A DNA stretch of 64,000 bases from Rhynochetos jubatus (GCA_027574665.1 CM050653.1:11616664-11680663); one strand, 5' to 3'; positions 37,998 to 50,586 are shown, counted from the first letter of the stretch. Translations and numbers: made by a program. Notes: generated from the letters alone by a model not told the origin.

Positions 37998-40183
37998 TAA
38001 AGACCTGTTTGATCAGTTTTCTCACTTCCTGCACTGCTTGGTTCACCGAGAAAGGGGTGAAAAAGTCTCTTTCAATCGACATCGAAAAAGCTGGAGTTTC
38101 ATCAAATACTTTAAAAAATTTACAGATTTCAAAGCATCTTTATACAAGTCTCAGCACTCTCTCTACTGCACTTCCTCCCTGCACTGAATCACCATTTTGT
38201 AAGTATCCAATTTTTGGCTAAATATGAGCAATTAGAGGAAACTCAGCAAAAGAGGAAATCGTGATTACATGTCAGTCTTATGCAAAGCTATAGTTACTGA
38301 AACCAATGAGATTATTATTGTGTGGGATGAGAAAGAAATGCATGATATATTTCTCCCAGCTACTTAAATTCTGTGCCCAATCTCAGACAGAGACACTCTC
38401 ACCGGTATACAGGACTCTGGTCAACAGTCCAGCAAAACTGTAGGTTAATGATGGCAGCCTACTCCCACAGTCAAACACAAGCCAAAGTACCAGCTGCACT
38501 CTGGCCCTTTTGTTGATACAGTACTGACTTCATCTTTTTCTGTCGTACATACAGGTTATATTCATTTTATCCAGTGAAATTCTATTTTAAACGTGCAATT
38601 TCAAATCTGTAGGTCTCAGAGTACCTGAGCAGTCTATATGCATCACACAAGCAAAATTTACTTTGCCAAGGAAATAAAAACCTCTGCAAAAGAAAGCACC
38701 GAGAGCAACCAATGCATCCATACAACCGGATGGCTCGGCCCAGAACAGATCTGTTTTTAAAAAACAGTGACGGACCAAATGTGACCTTTGGTTATTATGC
38801 CTACCCTCCAGATTCCTAACCCTACTCTATGTATCTACTTCAGAAAGAAGGTAAACTGAATTATTCCAAACCCAGTATTTAATGGTTTCTGCACTGACAG
38901 AAAAACACAAGAATTCCTAAGCTGTGTACAGACACTGCCAGAAAACAAGCAAAGAAGTTTTGGCCATTTTCCTATAACATTCAAACAGCCAGAAATACAA
39001 ATTTTACAAACAGAGCCAAGGGCCATAAAGAACCATTCCAGTTGTGTTTGTTTTGAAAATAAACTTGTTTTCAAATGAAACTTAATCATGCACTCCCAAC
39101 CAGAAAGACGGGGGAAGGTCTAGCACAGGCGACTCCAAGGGTCTGCTCCTCACCTCTCATGCGGTTCGGGGCAAACGTTAACCTCCACAGCATGCTCGAA
39201 CCCCCCCTCGCTTTTCGTTTGCCTATGGGGATTTGGAACACAGCTCCAAAGGTGAGACGCGATGACGGCATTTTTAGTTCAATGTTTCCCTTAAGGTTTT
39301 AATATTTTATTGAGATTCTTCTTACCATGTTCAAGGGATTGGTTCAGAGAATAGTATGAAGGGGTTTTTTTCTGCCCAAGATACCAACAGAGATTTGGTT
39401 GGTAATAATACTGGTTAATAATACCAGTTATTAAAGTATGATGCTGTTCTAATGCTTTCTTGGCACAGACAGCCAAACGAACTACCGGCGTGTTTCAGGA
39501 GTTGTTCTTAGATGGTACCAACAATGCACTTGCTGTATTTTCAAAGGTCTGTCTTCAAAATAAAAAAAGTAAATCCTGACAATCCTAGGAAGTGGAATAT
39601 CATTATTGCCTCAAGACTTAAGGCATTTGTTTTATGATATGGTAATAACAGAGCATATTGTTAGCAGGATGAAATCAGCTTAGTGGTCACAGAAACAGAG
39701 GTGAAATCAAGTAAGCTTCTTTCTCTGAAAGGAAAAGATGACTTGACAAAGACAGTAATCAAGGGTTATTTTGCAAATGGATTGGTTGATGCTTCCAAAG
39801 GCATCAGAAAGATGTTATTTAAGACAAAAGAGTCTAGTAAATAAAAATTATACTGTTTCATTTATAAATCCTTTTCTTCTCCATTTCATTTGTAATGAAA
39901 GTGGGTATTATAACATACACTTAACACAGAAGAAAATCTCTTCTGGCCTTTCTTATGGAAAATTTAAAACCTGTTCCTCTTCCTAACAAAACAAATGCGA
40001 GTAAGATTTCTGTTGCAATAAAACAGTACTGATCTGTAAAAAGGGTTGGACCTTCCTTTTTCTCTTAGCACAGAAATTTTTATTCCGTTTGACTGAATAT
40101 TCAGGAAACACTGAAGAAATTATTTCAGTGGGACTGAAGCAAGGAAATTAGTGAAGAACTGGGGGCCAGCTTCTACAAAGGTT
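37998..40183. other. Unique AT-rich sequence, no gene seen
   Basis: No repeats or supported exons. A minus-strand AATAAA (on the + strand TTTATT at 40079-40084) belongs to the candidate terminal exon described next. Confidence 0.4.
40079..40084 (-). terminator. Possible polyadenylation signal AATAAA
   Basis: GGAATAAAAATTTC on the minus strand lies about 100 bases after the stop of the candidate terminal exon. AATAAA hexamers are common by chance in AT-rich DNA. Confidence 0.25.
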
Positions 40184-40302
40184 TCACGGATTTGAGATTT
40201 CCTTTTGATGGATTGATGCTGATACACTTTGAACCCTTTTAGAATTAAGTCTTCTTTTGTCCCTACTCAGCTGAGCAGCTTCAGCTATAGCAGCCATCTG
40301 AG
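40184..40302 (-). CDS. Candidate terminal coding exon with stop and nearby AATAAA
   Basis: A very good minus-strand 3' splice site (CTTTCCCTGCTACTCATTCCAG) opens 119 nt whose single long frame reads QMAAIAEAAQLSRDKRRLNS and on to HQKEISNP, then TGA. An AATAAA lies about 100 bases downstream of the stop on the same strand (40079-40084). Composition is alanine-, serine- and lysine/arginine-rich with no hydrophobic segment, as in a disordered C-terminal tail. If internal exons further downstream on the same strand are real, this would be an alternative last exon or the end of a separate gene. The protein is not recognised. Confidence 0.3.
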
Positions 40303-43300
40303 CTGGAATGAGTAGCAGGGAAAGGCAGAAGACTGTCTTGATCATGCAAACAAAAGCATGTTTAAATAAGATATGATCAGTACTGTAAAAACGGAAAAAA
40401 TGTGAGCTACAGGAGGCAATATTTTTACCGGTAGCCGACGTCCAGAAGGGAAATACCATCCTGAGGTCTCATGTTAGACAATGTGCCCGGTAACAAAATG
40501 ATGCTTAAAAGTTGCCTAAAATTACGAAGCCTCCAAACCTTTATGTGATATCGTTGCAGAATTTGCAAGATTGGATTCACTGATTCCAAGCGCAACCCCC
40601 TTCTGCTTCAGCTCACCAGCTGAAAACATATCCCCATGACAACCCGGGAGCGACGGAGGAGAGCACAACACTCAACCCACTGCGAAGCGATGCTGAATCT
40701 CTCCTCCCAAGGAGAAATGTGCCAACACACAACAGCGTGTTTTCTCTCACTGCTGTGGGGCCCATACATGTGTGTGTCACCCTGGATTAGAAAATGAAAA
40801 CTAAAGTGGCATTAGGTGCATCCCAACAACCTTAGCACTCATAACTTTTTAAGTTCAAGAGTGACAATACCATTCCTGCAATCTAATATACTGCTCATGG
40901 GTGTACAGCCTGGGGAAGAAAGGTTAATTAGCAGCCCAAATGCTTATCTCCTGCTTGAGCAGAATCAATGACCAACCAAAACTTGCAGTATAAATCCATC
41001 ACATCTTAGACCAGAGAATCTGGTTTTCCTCCTTGACAATATGCAAAACAAGTCTGCTAAGGTAAGTCCGCTAAGGTTTGAGTTGAACAAAACATTAGTT
41101 CTACAGCTGCATTTGTCTATATCAAGACTGCAGACATTACATTAATTTCACCACTAAAAGCAAAATAATTAGGTACATTTATCACAAACGACATCAAGCA
41201 CTGTGTATCTCAGCAGTTGCACTGCTGGTTCGATTATTCTGGCTCTGTCTGTTACATAAGCTCCACTCGGCAGCTCCAGGTGATACAGGGAAAAACCAAA
41301 TTCGAGCTGCTTTTGAAGTCTACCTTATAGCAGAGATACATAGAAAAATATATTGGGAAAAATCAGGATAATCACCTGCTACGTCATTTTGCAGTACTTC
41401 CACTTCAGTCCTTCCATAAACATAGTCTCATCAGCCAATTTGGGCAAAGAATAAGTGGGTTTAGCAATCAGAGTTACCCAAGCACAGAAACGATCCCCGG
41501 TTAAAATAAAATAAGATTGTAACAAACTCAAGGTAGTTGGTATTTGTGCACACTATTTCGTCCTCACCAAATACGGTAATTAACTCACATGGTGAAATCC
41601 CAGCAGAAAAGAAACCAAGAGCAATACCTCATTACCTTGAGGCCATGGTGACCTTTAATTCTCCTAAAAAGACTCCACAAATCCTGTTATAACAGAGTCC
41701 TATTATTACAAAATTATGGTGAGCACATATGACTTGCCACATTTTTTTCTCCAACTATTGTTTCTAGAAATTGGTTCTGGAAAACAAATCCTACCAATGT
41801 AGTCTTCAGGGGCTGGCAGGCTCACCATTCAGCTCTTCCCAGAGCATAAAATCACAATCAACAGTGTTCAGCTGGCATTTAGTGTCAGCTACACAGAGAC
41901 AGAGCTGTTGTTCAAGTATCGCATAGCTATCACTGCTTAGCTCTTAAAAATTTTCTTGTGTTTAAAACTAAAATACAAGATTGAGACCTGGTAGTTTTTA
42001 ATCATCTCTCCTGGCAATTTGTTCTGGTTTGTGTGCATCATATTTCCTATTATTTCTTAATCTGGTAATCTGTTGCTGAATAAATTCAGAGTATTCATAC
42101 ATTCCTATCAATTATACAGTGTAATCAATGGCAACAATAGTTGTCATCAGCAAATCAGGCCCTAGCTCTTCAGCATCTTCCATATTCCTGACTCCTGCCT
42201 TGTCTATATCCTTTATTCATCACCTGCCACATGTGCCGAGCAAGAACCAAGGCTGAAGCCACTTCAAGAACAGGCTGCCAAAGCTGGTTCCTGCAACTTA
42301 TAGAGTGACATTGCTCTACATGTGCACATCAGAGGCCTTCCTTATGGGGCACACCAGCTTAATAGCTGACAGGCATCTCCCAGGAACCAGCACACGGGTG
42401 GCACCCACAGCCTGCCTACCACCTTCTGGGAGCTGCTCCAGGCCGTCACCGGGACTTGGTGCCCCCGTTCAGGCGAGGCCCACACGCTACCTGCGCCCAG
42501 CAGCCTGCAAATCCCATCTGCCCCTCTGACAAACAATTTCACATTCTTTCCAGGAAGGATTTAAGGACAAGTGCCAAAACACAGTTCTTTCATTGTTTCT
42601 GCCTCACGCTGTTACCACAAGGAGACGTGGGATGGCTGGAGATGGGGACCTAGCACAGAGCAGCCACACGTAGCTGGCACTGCCCAGCGAACGTACAGCC
42701 AGCACTGTTTGACAGGGCAGTACGAGCTGGCCAGAACAGGCCAAGAATCCACCCAGGGAGCCAGTACTGCTCTACACAACAGTGTGGAGCCACCATCTCT
42801 CACTGTGTGTTCATCTCCCCTGCCAAGCGCCACAGCCTGCACGGGCTGTTTGAATGCTGCACCAAGTGCATTCTGGGGTGAAAGTCTAATTTTTCAAGGC
42901 AGATTAGACACACAAGGACTCACATTAATTACAGGTTCTGGGCACTAATCCACGAAGGACAGGTGCAAAAACCACAAGTTTACTGCTGCTTCAAGAGTTC
43001 TGCGACAGCTAGCCAGGATCGGTACGTACTCCGGTCCCAGGGATACAAGCCCCTCTCTGTCTAAACAAAAAGGGCAAAACAGCACAAAATAGCAAACATT
43101 CACATGTGAGTGCTGCTCAGAACTCAGCTCTGAAAGAAGTGCTGCTGGCCCTGTTACAAACCCCTCTCCTGGCCTTCGTAGTTTGCCTTTACTTCAGATT
43201 TCATTTGTCCTCGTTTAACTCTGGTTAAACACTGTCATGGTTTAATTAACCCTGTCCTGACTAAAACCAGCACGTCATTTTATCACAGAAATAATAGGGG

Positions 43301-43472
43301 GGCTTTATCACTGCCATGACCTGTCTAAACACCAAGCTTTTTTTAGGGAAAACTTTCTATTAACTCAATAGGCTAAAACAGCGTTCCTACTAATGAGTGG
43401 CACTGGTGTGCTGCAATACAAGTACCCTCTAATGTCAACAACAAAAAACTGTATTCATGAGAGGCTGCTTAC
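40303..43472. other. Unique sequence, only short exon-like segments
   Basis: A 51-nt minus-strand segment at 41376-41426 (YVYGRTEVEVLQNDVA, donor GCAG/GTGATT) has entry phase matching the exit of 43473-43553. It is too short to support alone. On the + strand a TATAAAT (40989-40995), an ATG at 41041 and CTAAG/GTAAGT at 41061/41062 are spaced like a tiny first exon. A possible LTR-terminus echo at 43232-43272 is too short to call. Confidence 0.3.
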
Positions 43473-43553
43473 ATTTACACTCCATCAGATACAGCCTGGG
43501 GAACTTGTCTGAAAAGCTTACTGGGTTCTCCATTTCCATCACCTGTCCCTGCA
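43473..43553 (-). CDS. Candidate internal exon (26 full codons), unidentified protein
   Basis: An excellent minus-strand 3' splice site (CTCAGCTATTCCCCATTACTTCCAG) is followed by 81 nt that read QGQVMEMENPVSFSDKF then PRLYLMECK, and a 5' splice site AAAT/GTAAGC. Entry needs one upstream base and the exon leaves one base. That exit phase suits the short candidate at 41376-41426, giving a tyrosine codon across the junction. Composition is mixed and soluble-protein-like. A second AG six bases into the exon would also work as an acceptor. No family is recognised. Confidence 0.3.
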
Positions 43554-45954
43554 CTGGAAGTAATGGGGAATAGCTGAGAAGACTTTCTGCAGGCTTTCCT
43601 GCTTTTACTGAGACCAAGACACCCAATTGTACAGCCCTTCTTCTGGTTGAGTAAACACAACTCCCTCTGAGGCCAAAAAAATCTAATTTGGATCATTAGG
43701 CAGAGGCACTGCTACTGAAGAAAGTAACATGTTGCTCTCCTCCAGCAGCTGAGCTCCATGCCATGTCCACAGCCTCTGCCAGCTCAGAAAATACCACCAG
43801 TTTCAGGTCTCCAACCGACTGCCAAGCCAAACACACCACACAGTCACTGTTTTGAAGATACGACATGCATGAAGTTCCCACGCACTGCCTTCATCCACTC
43901 CCGCTGCTGAAACACATCCCAGGTGGAGGACACAGATATCTCCAAGGAAAGGTATGTAGCTAAGGTACACGTACACCATGCCAAAGCAACAGTGCCACAC
44001 TTGCCAACATATCTCCATAATAAATCTCCCTCTTCCTCCATCATAACATGTTCATGAACCCTAGAATCCTATCTTATAACTGAATGGGATCTAAGTCTTC
44101 CTCACCAAAACTTTATAGGTGCTATTAACCAATTACTAGACACTTCAGTGAATTCCCACAGGTATCTGAGAGGACAAAACAGTGGAGGAACATTTCACAA
44201 TCACTGAATCCCTTTTCTCTCCCTCATGATCCACAGGAGAGACCTTGGAAGTATCTTCAAAACAGTATCATCACAAAACCTAAAATGAATGATTTTGACC
44301 ACTAAAAGCCGCATATTGGCACAGTATAACTTCCCATACACCCTTCCCAACCCTTAACATGTTTTCAATTATGTAAATAATTTACATAATTAAATTCAGT
44401 ATTTTTTTTCAACTGGTTAGAATTAGCATTAACTTGAGAAAATTTGCTGTCACAATGATTTAATTTCTGTACTCACAATTAAGGCAACCCCCCAAGCCTC
44501 TCTGGTTTCAATAGCTTAGTTTGATTCAGTTAGGGCAAATCTAGGGCAAATTGTAGTGCAAGTTGGAACCTAAAAGGCATTCTGAACCCAGCATTTCTGC
44601 TAGTATTTCAACAGCATGGTTGGAAAGTGCAAACATAGAAGACAAATACAAGCTGAGGTCCAAGAAGTCTAAACTGTATACGACCGCTCCAGTCCAGGCA
44701 TAAACATCCCACTGTGCTGCAGCATCTCTGATTCCAGCCCCCTCTTTGCAGGGAATTATGTAACATTTCTTCATCCAAAATGTACTCTTCTACTCATTTT
44801 TCACCTAACTATGCCCAGCCCACTGTGGCTACAGAGGTTACACAAACCCCACAAGTGCTCATAAAGTCCCCATTATAATCTGGTCTATTTGATTTCCCTC
44901 GTTCCAGTCCTTCACATCTCATTTCTTAAGAGATGGGCCAGAAGCTCTTACAAAAGATCTAGTTACTTTACAGCAGTCCTGTTCAAGTCAGGGAGAGATA
45001 CAGATGGCCTTCAGAGATTTCTTGTGTTCAAGGGATGCCAGCTCGGAGAACAATTGTGAATGCTTTAAAGACTGATTTAAAAACATCTTGATAAACAAAT
45101 AAACAAATAACCCTTATTTTGTTTGCTAGTAAGTAGATGCATGTAGCTTTCCAAAGCTGAAATGCTAAAGATGCAAATGTTCATTAAAATCTAACGGCGC
45201 TACAATCAATACAACACACACCAACAGTGAAATTAGCATACCCTAGCTCAAAAGGACAAATGGATGTAAGAATCTTCATTTTTGTTTCAACTGCACAGCA
45301 CGTTAAATTTAGCTGCTTACAAGCCAAACACTGTGTGCTTCATTGATACAAAATTGTCCCAATGATATAAATAAAATTATTTCTGTAGTAAAATTAAAAT
45401 TATTTAGCGCTATGTTAACAGATAACTTCTCTTCATGCAGGGAAAAATATTTTTTCCTTAAATACCAGATCAAAATGCAAATTAAGCAGTGGGCTGGTGC
45501 TTGCCATGTAGTTTAAATGAAGAAAAACAAGGCAGATTTCATTCTGAATGCCAAGAAACCACGATGCCTTTTGTAGATTTCAGAAAATACAATACCAAAG
45601 TACCAGTATGACTTACCCAGTGAGTAACTTGTACTTCAAGATACTGTAGGCAGTGCAGATGCTAAGGAGTGCTCAGGAACATCCTTACAGGCAGCTATCC
45701 AAAACAGTACTTTCCCTTTCAACGGCAGCAGCATCAAGGTTTTACATGTTCTCTGCGTCTCCTCCTGAACCCCTACAAGGGCCTGGAAGGTGGAACGCCT
45801 GTGACCCTCTCTCAGCTCCACACCCCACCCTGCTGTGACAGTGGGTTCTCTGAAAAGCAGCGACAGATGCCAGCTCTCAGAATAAGCAAACAGGATCTGA
45901 GGGAAGTACAGCTACTGCAGGGCAAGCAGACATCTTTGCCCCTTCCAGCCCCCG
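43554..45954. other. Unique sequence, no supported gene
   Basis: It contains the palindrome at 44367-44391. A 27-nt minus-strand segment at about 45627-45653 (YLEVQVTHW) has a very strong acceptor (GCATCTGCACTGCCTACAG) and a good donor (CTGG/GTAAGT), but microexons of this size cannot be supported by eye. Confidence 0.35.
44367..44391. repeat. 25-bp near-perfect AT palindrome
   Basis: AATTATGTAAAT and ATTTACATAATT are exact reverse complements separated by a single A. The halves contain ATGTAAAT, an octamer-like (POU) half-site, and GTAAATA, a forkhead-like core. The palindrome can therefore be read as a paired binding site or a cruciform; neither is demonstrated. Confidence 0.9.
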
Positions 45955-46695
45955 TCAGCCTATCCCCTGCAGGGACAGGCCAGTGGTACCCGTTAGGGTG
46001 ACAGGGATAAAGAGCTTCTGCTGTTTTCCAGAATACCGATTAGAGGGTTGCTCTCCCAAACTGGTCACTGAAACCAGCAGCTGAGAGCAGGGCAGCATGC
46101 TGGACGAAGGTCCGTGGGCTCTCATCATAATGCTGCTTAACAAATTTGTGATCCTGTGACAATCCTGAAGCAAACAGAATATTGTTTGCACCATGACAAA
46201 AAAACCCTCGATGTCCAGTGGGGGACTTAATTTGGTGAGTGGGACTCTGTTTCTCCTTTCCGCACCTTCTGTGTTGAGATCTCTTGACCTACTGTATGTC
46301 TGCCTACAGCTGAAAGCAGTGACGGTACAGTGTGGTCCACGTGGCAAATACAGTAAAATCTTGGCTATGTTCAGCAATTCTTCTGTTTCCTGAGGGCGAG
46401 ATCTGGCCTCACAAAAGTGGAGGGGCAGGCCAATTAACCTGTACACAGCAATGACCTTTAGCTGTGGGACCAGGGTGGTGATCCAGCAGAAGGCCCTCTG
46501 AGTTGAGAGGAAGGGCTCCCCAGATATCCCCGCTGCAGGCGAGGAGGCAGTGGCCGACGAAGCAGTCCCTGTCCTCACTGCCAGCGCTGCCAATCCTACC
46601 GGCGTGCAGGGAGCTCCCCGAACCAGCCCCCTTGGGTGATGTCCCAGACGAAGAGGACTTTCTGGCTGTCTGCTGGCCAAAACAGTGCCCAGCAA
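45955..46695 (-). other. Longest open frame in the window (246 codons), unrecognised
   Basis: A stop-free minus-strand frame runs for 246 codons while a second minus frame is open for 133 codons over its upstream end. No domain, signal peptide or repeat is evident. Inside it, a strong 3' splice site (GATCACCACCCTGGTCCCACAG) is followed by LKVIAVYRLIGLPLHF and a possible donor at ACA/GTAGGT, so part of it could be an exon. It could also be degraded retroelement coding sequence or chance. The initiator context is not informative and no promoter is seen. Confidence 0.15.
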
Positions 46696-47976
46696 GCTTG
46701 GAACTGGGAAATATGCTGGCTCTTTCCTGTTCTTTTCTAGACATGTTAGGAATCCAGGAATAGAAGAATATACCTGGCAATGATCCCAGATGCAGGCCAG
46801 ACATCAACAAATATTCAGGTTTTTGGTATGTTCTCTTCTAGTAAGCAAGTCCTTTAAAAGAATCATCTATGACGCATCCCTTCATCGTAACTGTCCCTGT
46901 GATGCATCTATCCAGGGACTATCAGTCTGAAGTTGGATGGCTGTAAAAAATCTGTAAAGAAGCTTTTGGAATTGAAAGACCCCTGAAGCCTCCAGTGAAA
47001 GGACTTATTCTGACCTATAACAAACAAATCTTATTCCAACTGTAACAAATGAATCCTTTCTTGCACCAAAAAGCCATATATATTTAAAAATCCACCTTCT
47101 CTACTTGCTGGTTATATATATAATACTTAAAATAACTTTAACTAAAATCCACTTATCAAGTTACTTGGATTTCTAGTATACATAAAAGTTTTAGTCAGAA
47201 TTCGTGCCCCATTTTTCCACTGTCTGGCAATAGAAAGAGTCAGAGAGTCAATCCACCTGGGGCCTCATCAGAAACCTTATTAAAATCAGTAGTGAGATTC
47301 CCTAGTTAGGATGTCTCAGTCTTCTCAAATCGATCCATCTCATTAATCTGGTTTCCACTCCTAGACAAGGGATAGAGACAGGCACTCCTGGGCGACAATT
47401 CACTTGACCCTCAAATGCCTAAAAAGGGATTATGAATTGTGTCCAAGAAAAAACTACATTTCTCCCTTGATTACATACAGATCCCAGTATCATTTGATCA
47501 GAGCTAGACACCTAAACTGCTCTCTAATGTTACACAAGATGATTCAGAGCTTCAGTAGCTTCGGCAGACTCTACGCCAAGACCTCTGTGCAGCCGTTAGC
47601 CAAAATAAACCAATATTCTCCATTCAATTGCCAGGATCCATCATGGCTGACAGAACAAGAACTGAATGTACTCCTTCAGCTCTACTGCTAAGTCAGGTCT
47701 CAGCTATCACAACGAGCGAGGAAACACAGCCCTTTGTCTTTTAGGTTTTCTGTTCTATATTAAAAAACAATTTCAAAATGTTACGCAGAGGGGAAACGCC
47801 AAAACAGAAATATTTCGTTTCAAATATCATTTTTTAAAACTAAATTTTACATGGAATTCAAATTCTAACATCTTTGAGTCAAAATTCATGGCTGAGCAGC
47901 AGGAATGCATAAATATCCCAGCTCGTGACAAAGTACACTGTGATTCCTTCACTTGTGTGCTTTAGCACAGGAGCAC
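46696..47976. other. Unique AT-rich sequence, no gene seen
   Basis: Only short frames without domains, and TATATATA-type runs near 47080-47130. Confidence 0.45.
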
Positions 47977-48044
47977 ACTGGCAGGCTGCCTTCAGCAAGA
48001 CAGGCGAGCAGGTTACCCTCGAACTTAACAGGCAGCCTGCCAGT
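47977..48044. repeat. Perfect 14-bp inverted repeat with 40-nt loop
   Basis: ACTGGCAGGCTGCC (47977-47990) and GGCAGCCTGCCAGT (48031-48044) are exact reverse complements. The arms are GC-rich, so the hairpin would be stable in RNA or single-stranded DNA. It may be a remnant of a small inverted-repeat transposon or a structured RNA; there is no flanking target duplication that I can see. Confidence 0.9.
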
Positions 48045-48264
48045 ATTTTGCTCAGAGAGTCATCAGAACCTACGTAACGAGGTCTCCTGGTTAGATTTGG
48101 GTTTATTCTACATTTACTAAGAAGTCACCCTTCCTTTGTTTGGCTGGTAAGTCCTATAGCTAGGAACTCTCATCTCAGTTCTGAAATAAAGGTGCATCAC
48201 TGGCCCAGGGCAAATTCGTGCAGGATCCAACCTGGCACACAGCACGAGTACAGAAGGCAGGAAC

Positions 48265-48912
48265 ATACATGACCACGAGTCATGTGCGCTGGCAGCCCAG
48301 AAACCCAACCGTAACCTGGGCTGTATCAGAAGCATGGCCAGCAGGGCGAGGGAGGGGAATCTCCTCCTCTACTCTGCTCTCATGAGACCCCACCTGCAGT
48401 GTTGTGTCCAGCTGTGGAGCCCTCAACATAAGGATATAGACCACTTGGAGCAAGTCCAGAGGAGGCCACGAAGATGCTCAGAGGGCTGGAGCACCTCTGC
48501 TATATGGACAGGCTGAGAGAGTTGGGCTTGTTCAGCCTGGAGAAGAGAAGGCTCATGGGAGACCTTATAGAACCTTCCAGTACCTGAAGGGGCCTACAAG
48601 GAAGCTGGGAGGGGTGGGTGTGCTTTTCACAAGGGCCTGTAGTGACAGGACAAGGGGTAATGGGTTTAAATTGAAAGCGGGAGATTTAAATTGGATATCA
48701 GGAAGTTCTTCCTGGAGAGGGTGGTGAGGCACTGGCACAGGTCGCCCAGAGAAGCTGTGGACGCCCCATCCCTGGAAGTGTTCAAGGCCAGGCTGGATGA
48801 GACTTGGAGCAACCTGGTCTAGTGGAGGGTGTCCCTGCCCATGGCAGGGGGGTTGGGACTAGATGGTCTTTAAGGTCCCTTCCAACCCAAGCCATTCTGT
48901 GATTCCATGGTG
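48265..48912 (+). mobile_element. CR1 LINE 3' fragment (ORF2 C-terminus, 3' UTR and terminus)
   Basis: This is the best-preserved CR1 copy. It spans the end of ORF2 (a frame from 48334 reads NLLLYSALMRPHLQCCVQLW in place of the CR1 'LPLYSALVRPHLEYCVQLW' block) through GTTCAGCCTGGAGAAGAGAAGG and CTGGCACAGGTCGCCCAGAG. It continues to the canonical end CCCATGGCAGGGGGGTTGGGACTAGATGGTC and CCATTCTGTGATTCCATGG. Frameshifts interrupt the protein. The 5' end near 48265 is approximate and fits the usual truncation during insertion. The orientation is opposite to the CR1 pieces at 24.7, 55.4 and 59.3 kb. Confidence 0.95.
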
Positions 48913-50586
48913 CGAGACAGCAGACATGGAGCCACTGAAATAAATACAGGACACAGCGATGAACTCAGATCAAGTTCAGCATGATACTGATTAATGGGAC
49001 CAACCTGAGGATAGCAGGACCCTAAACACTGAGTTTATTTCATCAGCAGTGTGAATATGCATATTTTGCTTTCCTTACCAATTCCTTATACAATGTCACC
49101 ATGAGCTTGTACTGACTTCCAAGTCTAAACACAAATTGACTATATAATTGATGTGGTTTGCTTTTACACAGACAGGTTCGTATAGAAGCACTAGCTGTTC
49201 TTATCAGGCAGTGCTTCTGGACATACCTATATGGAGAATATTCCCTTCAGAAGTTAACACAATTATGCTCCTGTAACGTCACAACAGTGAACAGGATAGT
49301 CAGTATACGGTACATTTACAAGGACTTTTAAGAAACGAGTAAAAGGACCCACACAACTTGGATAAACTAAGCAGTTCAACAAAAACCATAGGCATAATTT
49401 TCCATTTCATTCTTTCTAAATTAATACGTCAAAGATACTGAGCATCTGCAATTCTTAACAGCAGTGGAGCTAGAGTGCACTCAAAAGACATTTATCACCT
49501 GATGGAATAAGGAGCATATTCTTGGTGTGATGACCTGAAGAGGCCTTATCCTGCAAGATGCCAAGTGCTTCCTGTGGTTTGAAAGTGACTCTTGTGTAGC
49601 CACGAGATCTGTCAACACTGTGATACACACATCTTCCTTCCCTGCCCCTTGCTGCAGTGTCTGCTCACAGGGACTTTCTCTGAAGCTGGAATGTAGGATT
49701 TTTCGGGTAAAAATTGTTTCTTTTTATACATTTGTATAACAAACTGGAGTAACTGGGTCTGATGCTGACTGTACTAAACATAAGTATCAGCACTGCAGTT
49801 TTATACGGCTCCTTCAGGAGAGATTAATTAGAACAATTCATATTAGCGCAGGGCTCTACATGTCTCCTCCTGTCTCACCTCAAATGTCACCAAGGTGGCT
49901 CAAACTAGACATATCATTTTTTACCCTATCCATTGATACCTGGGAGAGATGGTAACGCATCTCATGTACTAGCTTTCATTTCTCCTGTCTCTTTATGTTG
50001 TAAACTCCTGTGACGGCTGTTACTGCTTACTTCACACAACACAGAAGGGCAGCGGCTTGAACTACATGCTACTATAATTTATTAAGAAAGAATCTACACC
50101 ATTTATTACCTCCAGACCAGCAGAACGCCTGAGACGGCTCCCCAGGACTAGATGTCTATGGCAGTATACTCCAACAGAGGAAACAGCCTAGATAAAACCG
50201 TAATGATGTACCAAAAAGACTTGGGGAGGGAAGGAGGATGCCAATGCAGTAGCCAGTCAACCCGAGAGTCCCCCTGACACTGGCGATAACAAATACCGCC
50301 CTGCTACTAAAGTCTTGACAGAGGTCAAAGGAAGCCAACACATTTTTTATGTTAAATTCTCAGATTGAACACAAAACTTCAGCAAATTGGAAGATTTCTT
50401 CTGTTGGCTAGGAATGCATTCATCACCACGCACCAGGATTTGATAGCATTGAAACAACGGGTCTTGCACTGGCTTGAATACATTATAAAAGTAACAGCTC
50501 CACTTAAGTACTGAACTGTCGTAATACCCCTGGCGAAACACTAATCTATGCAGTGAAAGCCAGGCAAGAAGAAAAACGTGTCTCAC
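48913..50586. other. Unique sequence, no gene seen
   Basis: No repeats or supported exons in this stretch. Confidence 0.45.

Noticed and set aside
43232..43272. GTCATGGTTTAATTAACCCTGTCCTGAC... resembling the end of an avian LTR
   Set aside because: Only about 40 bases, imperfect, and no LTR body adjoins it.
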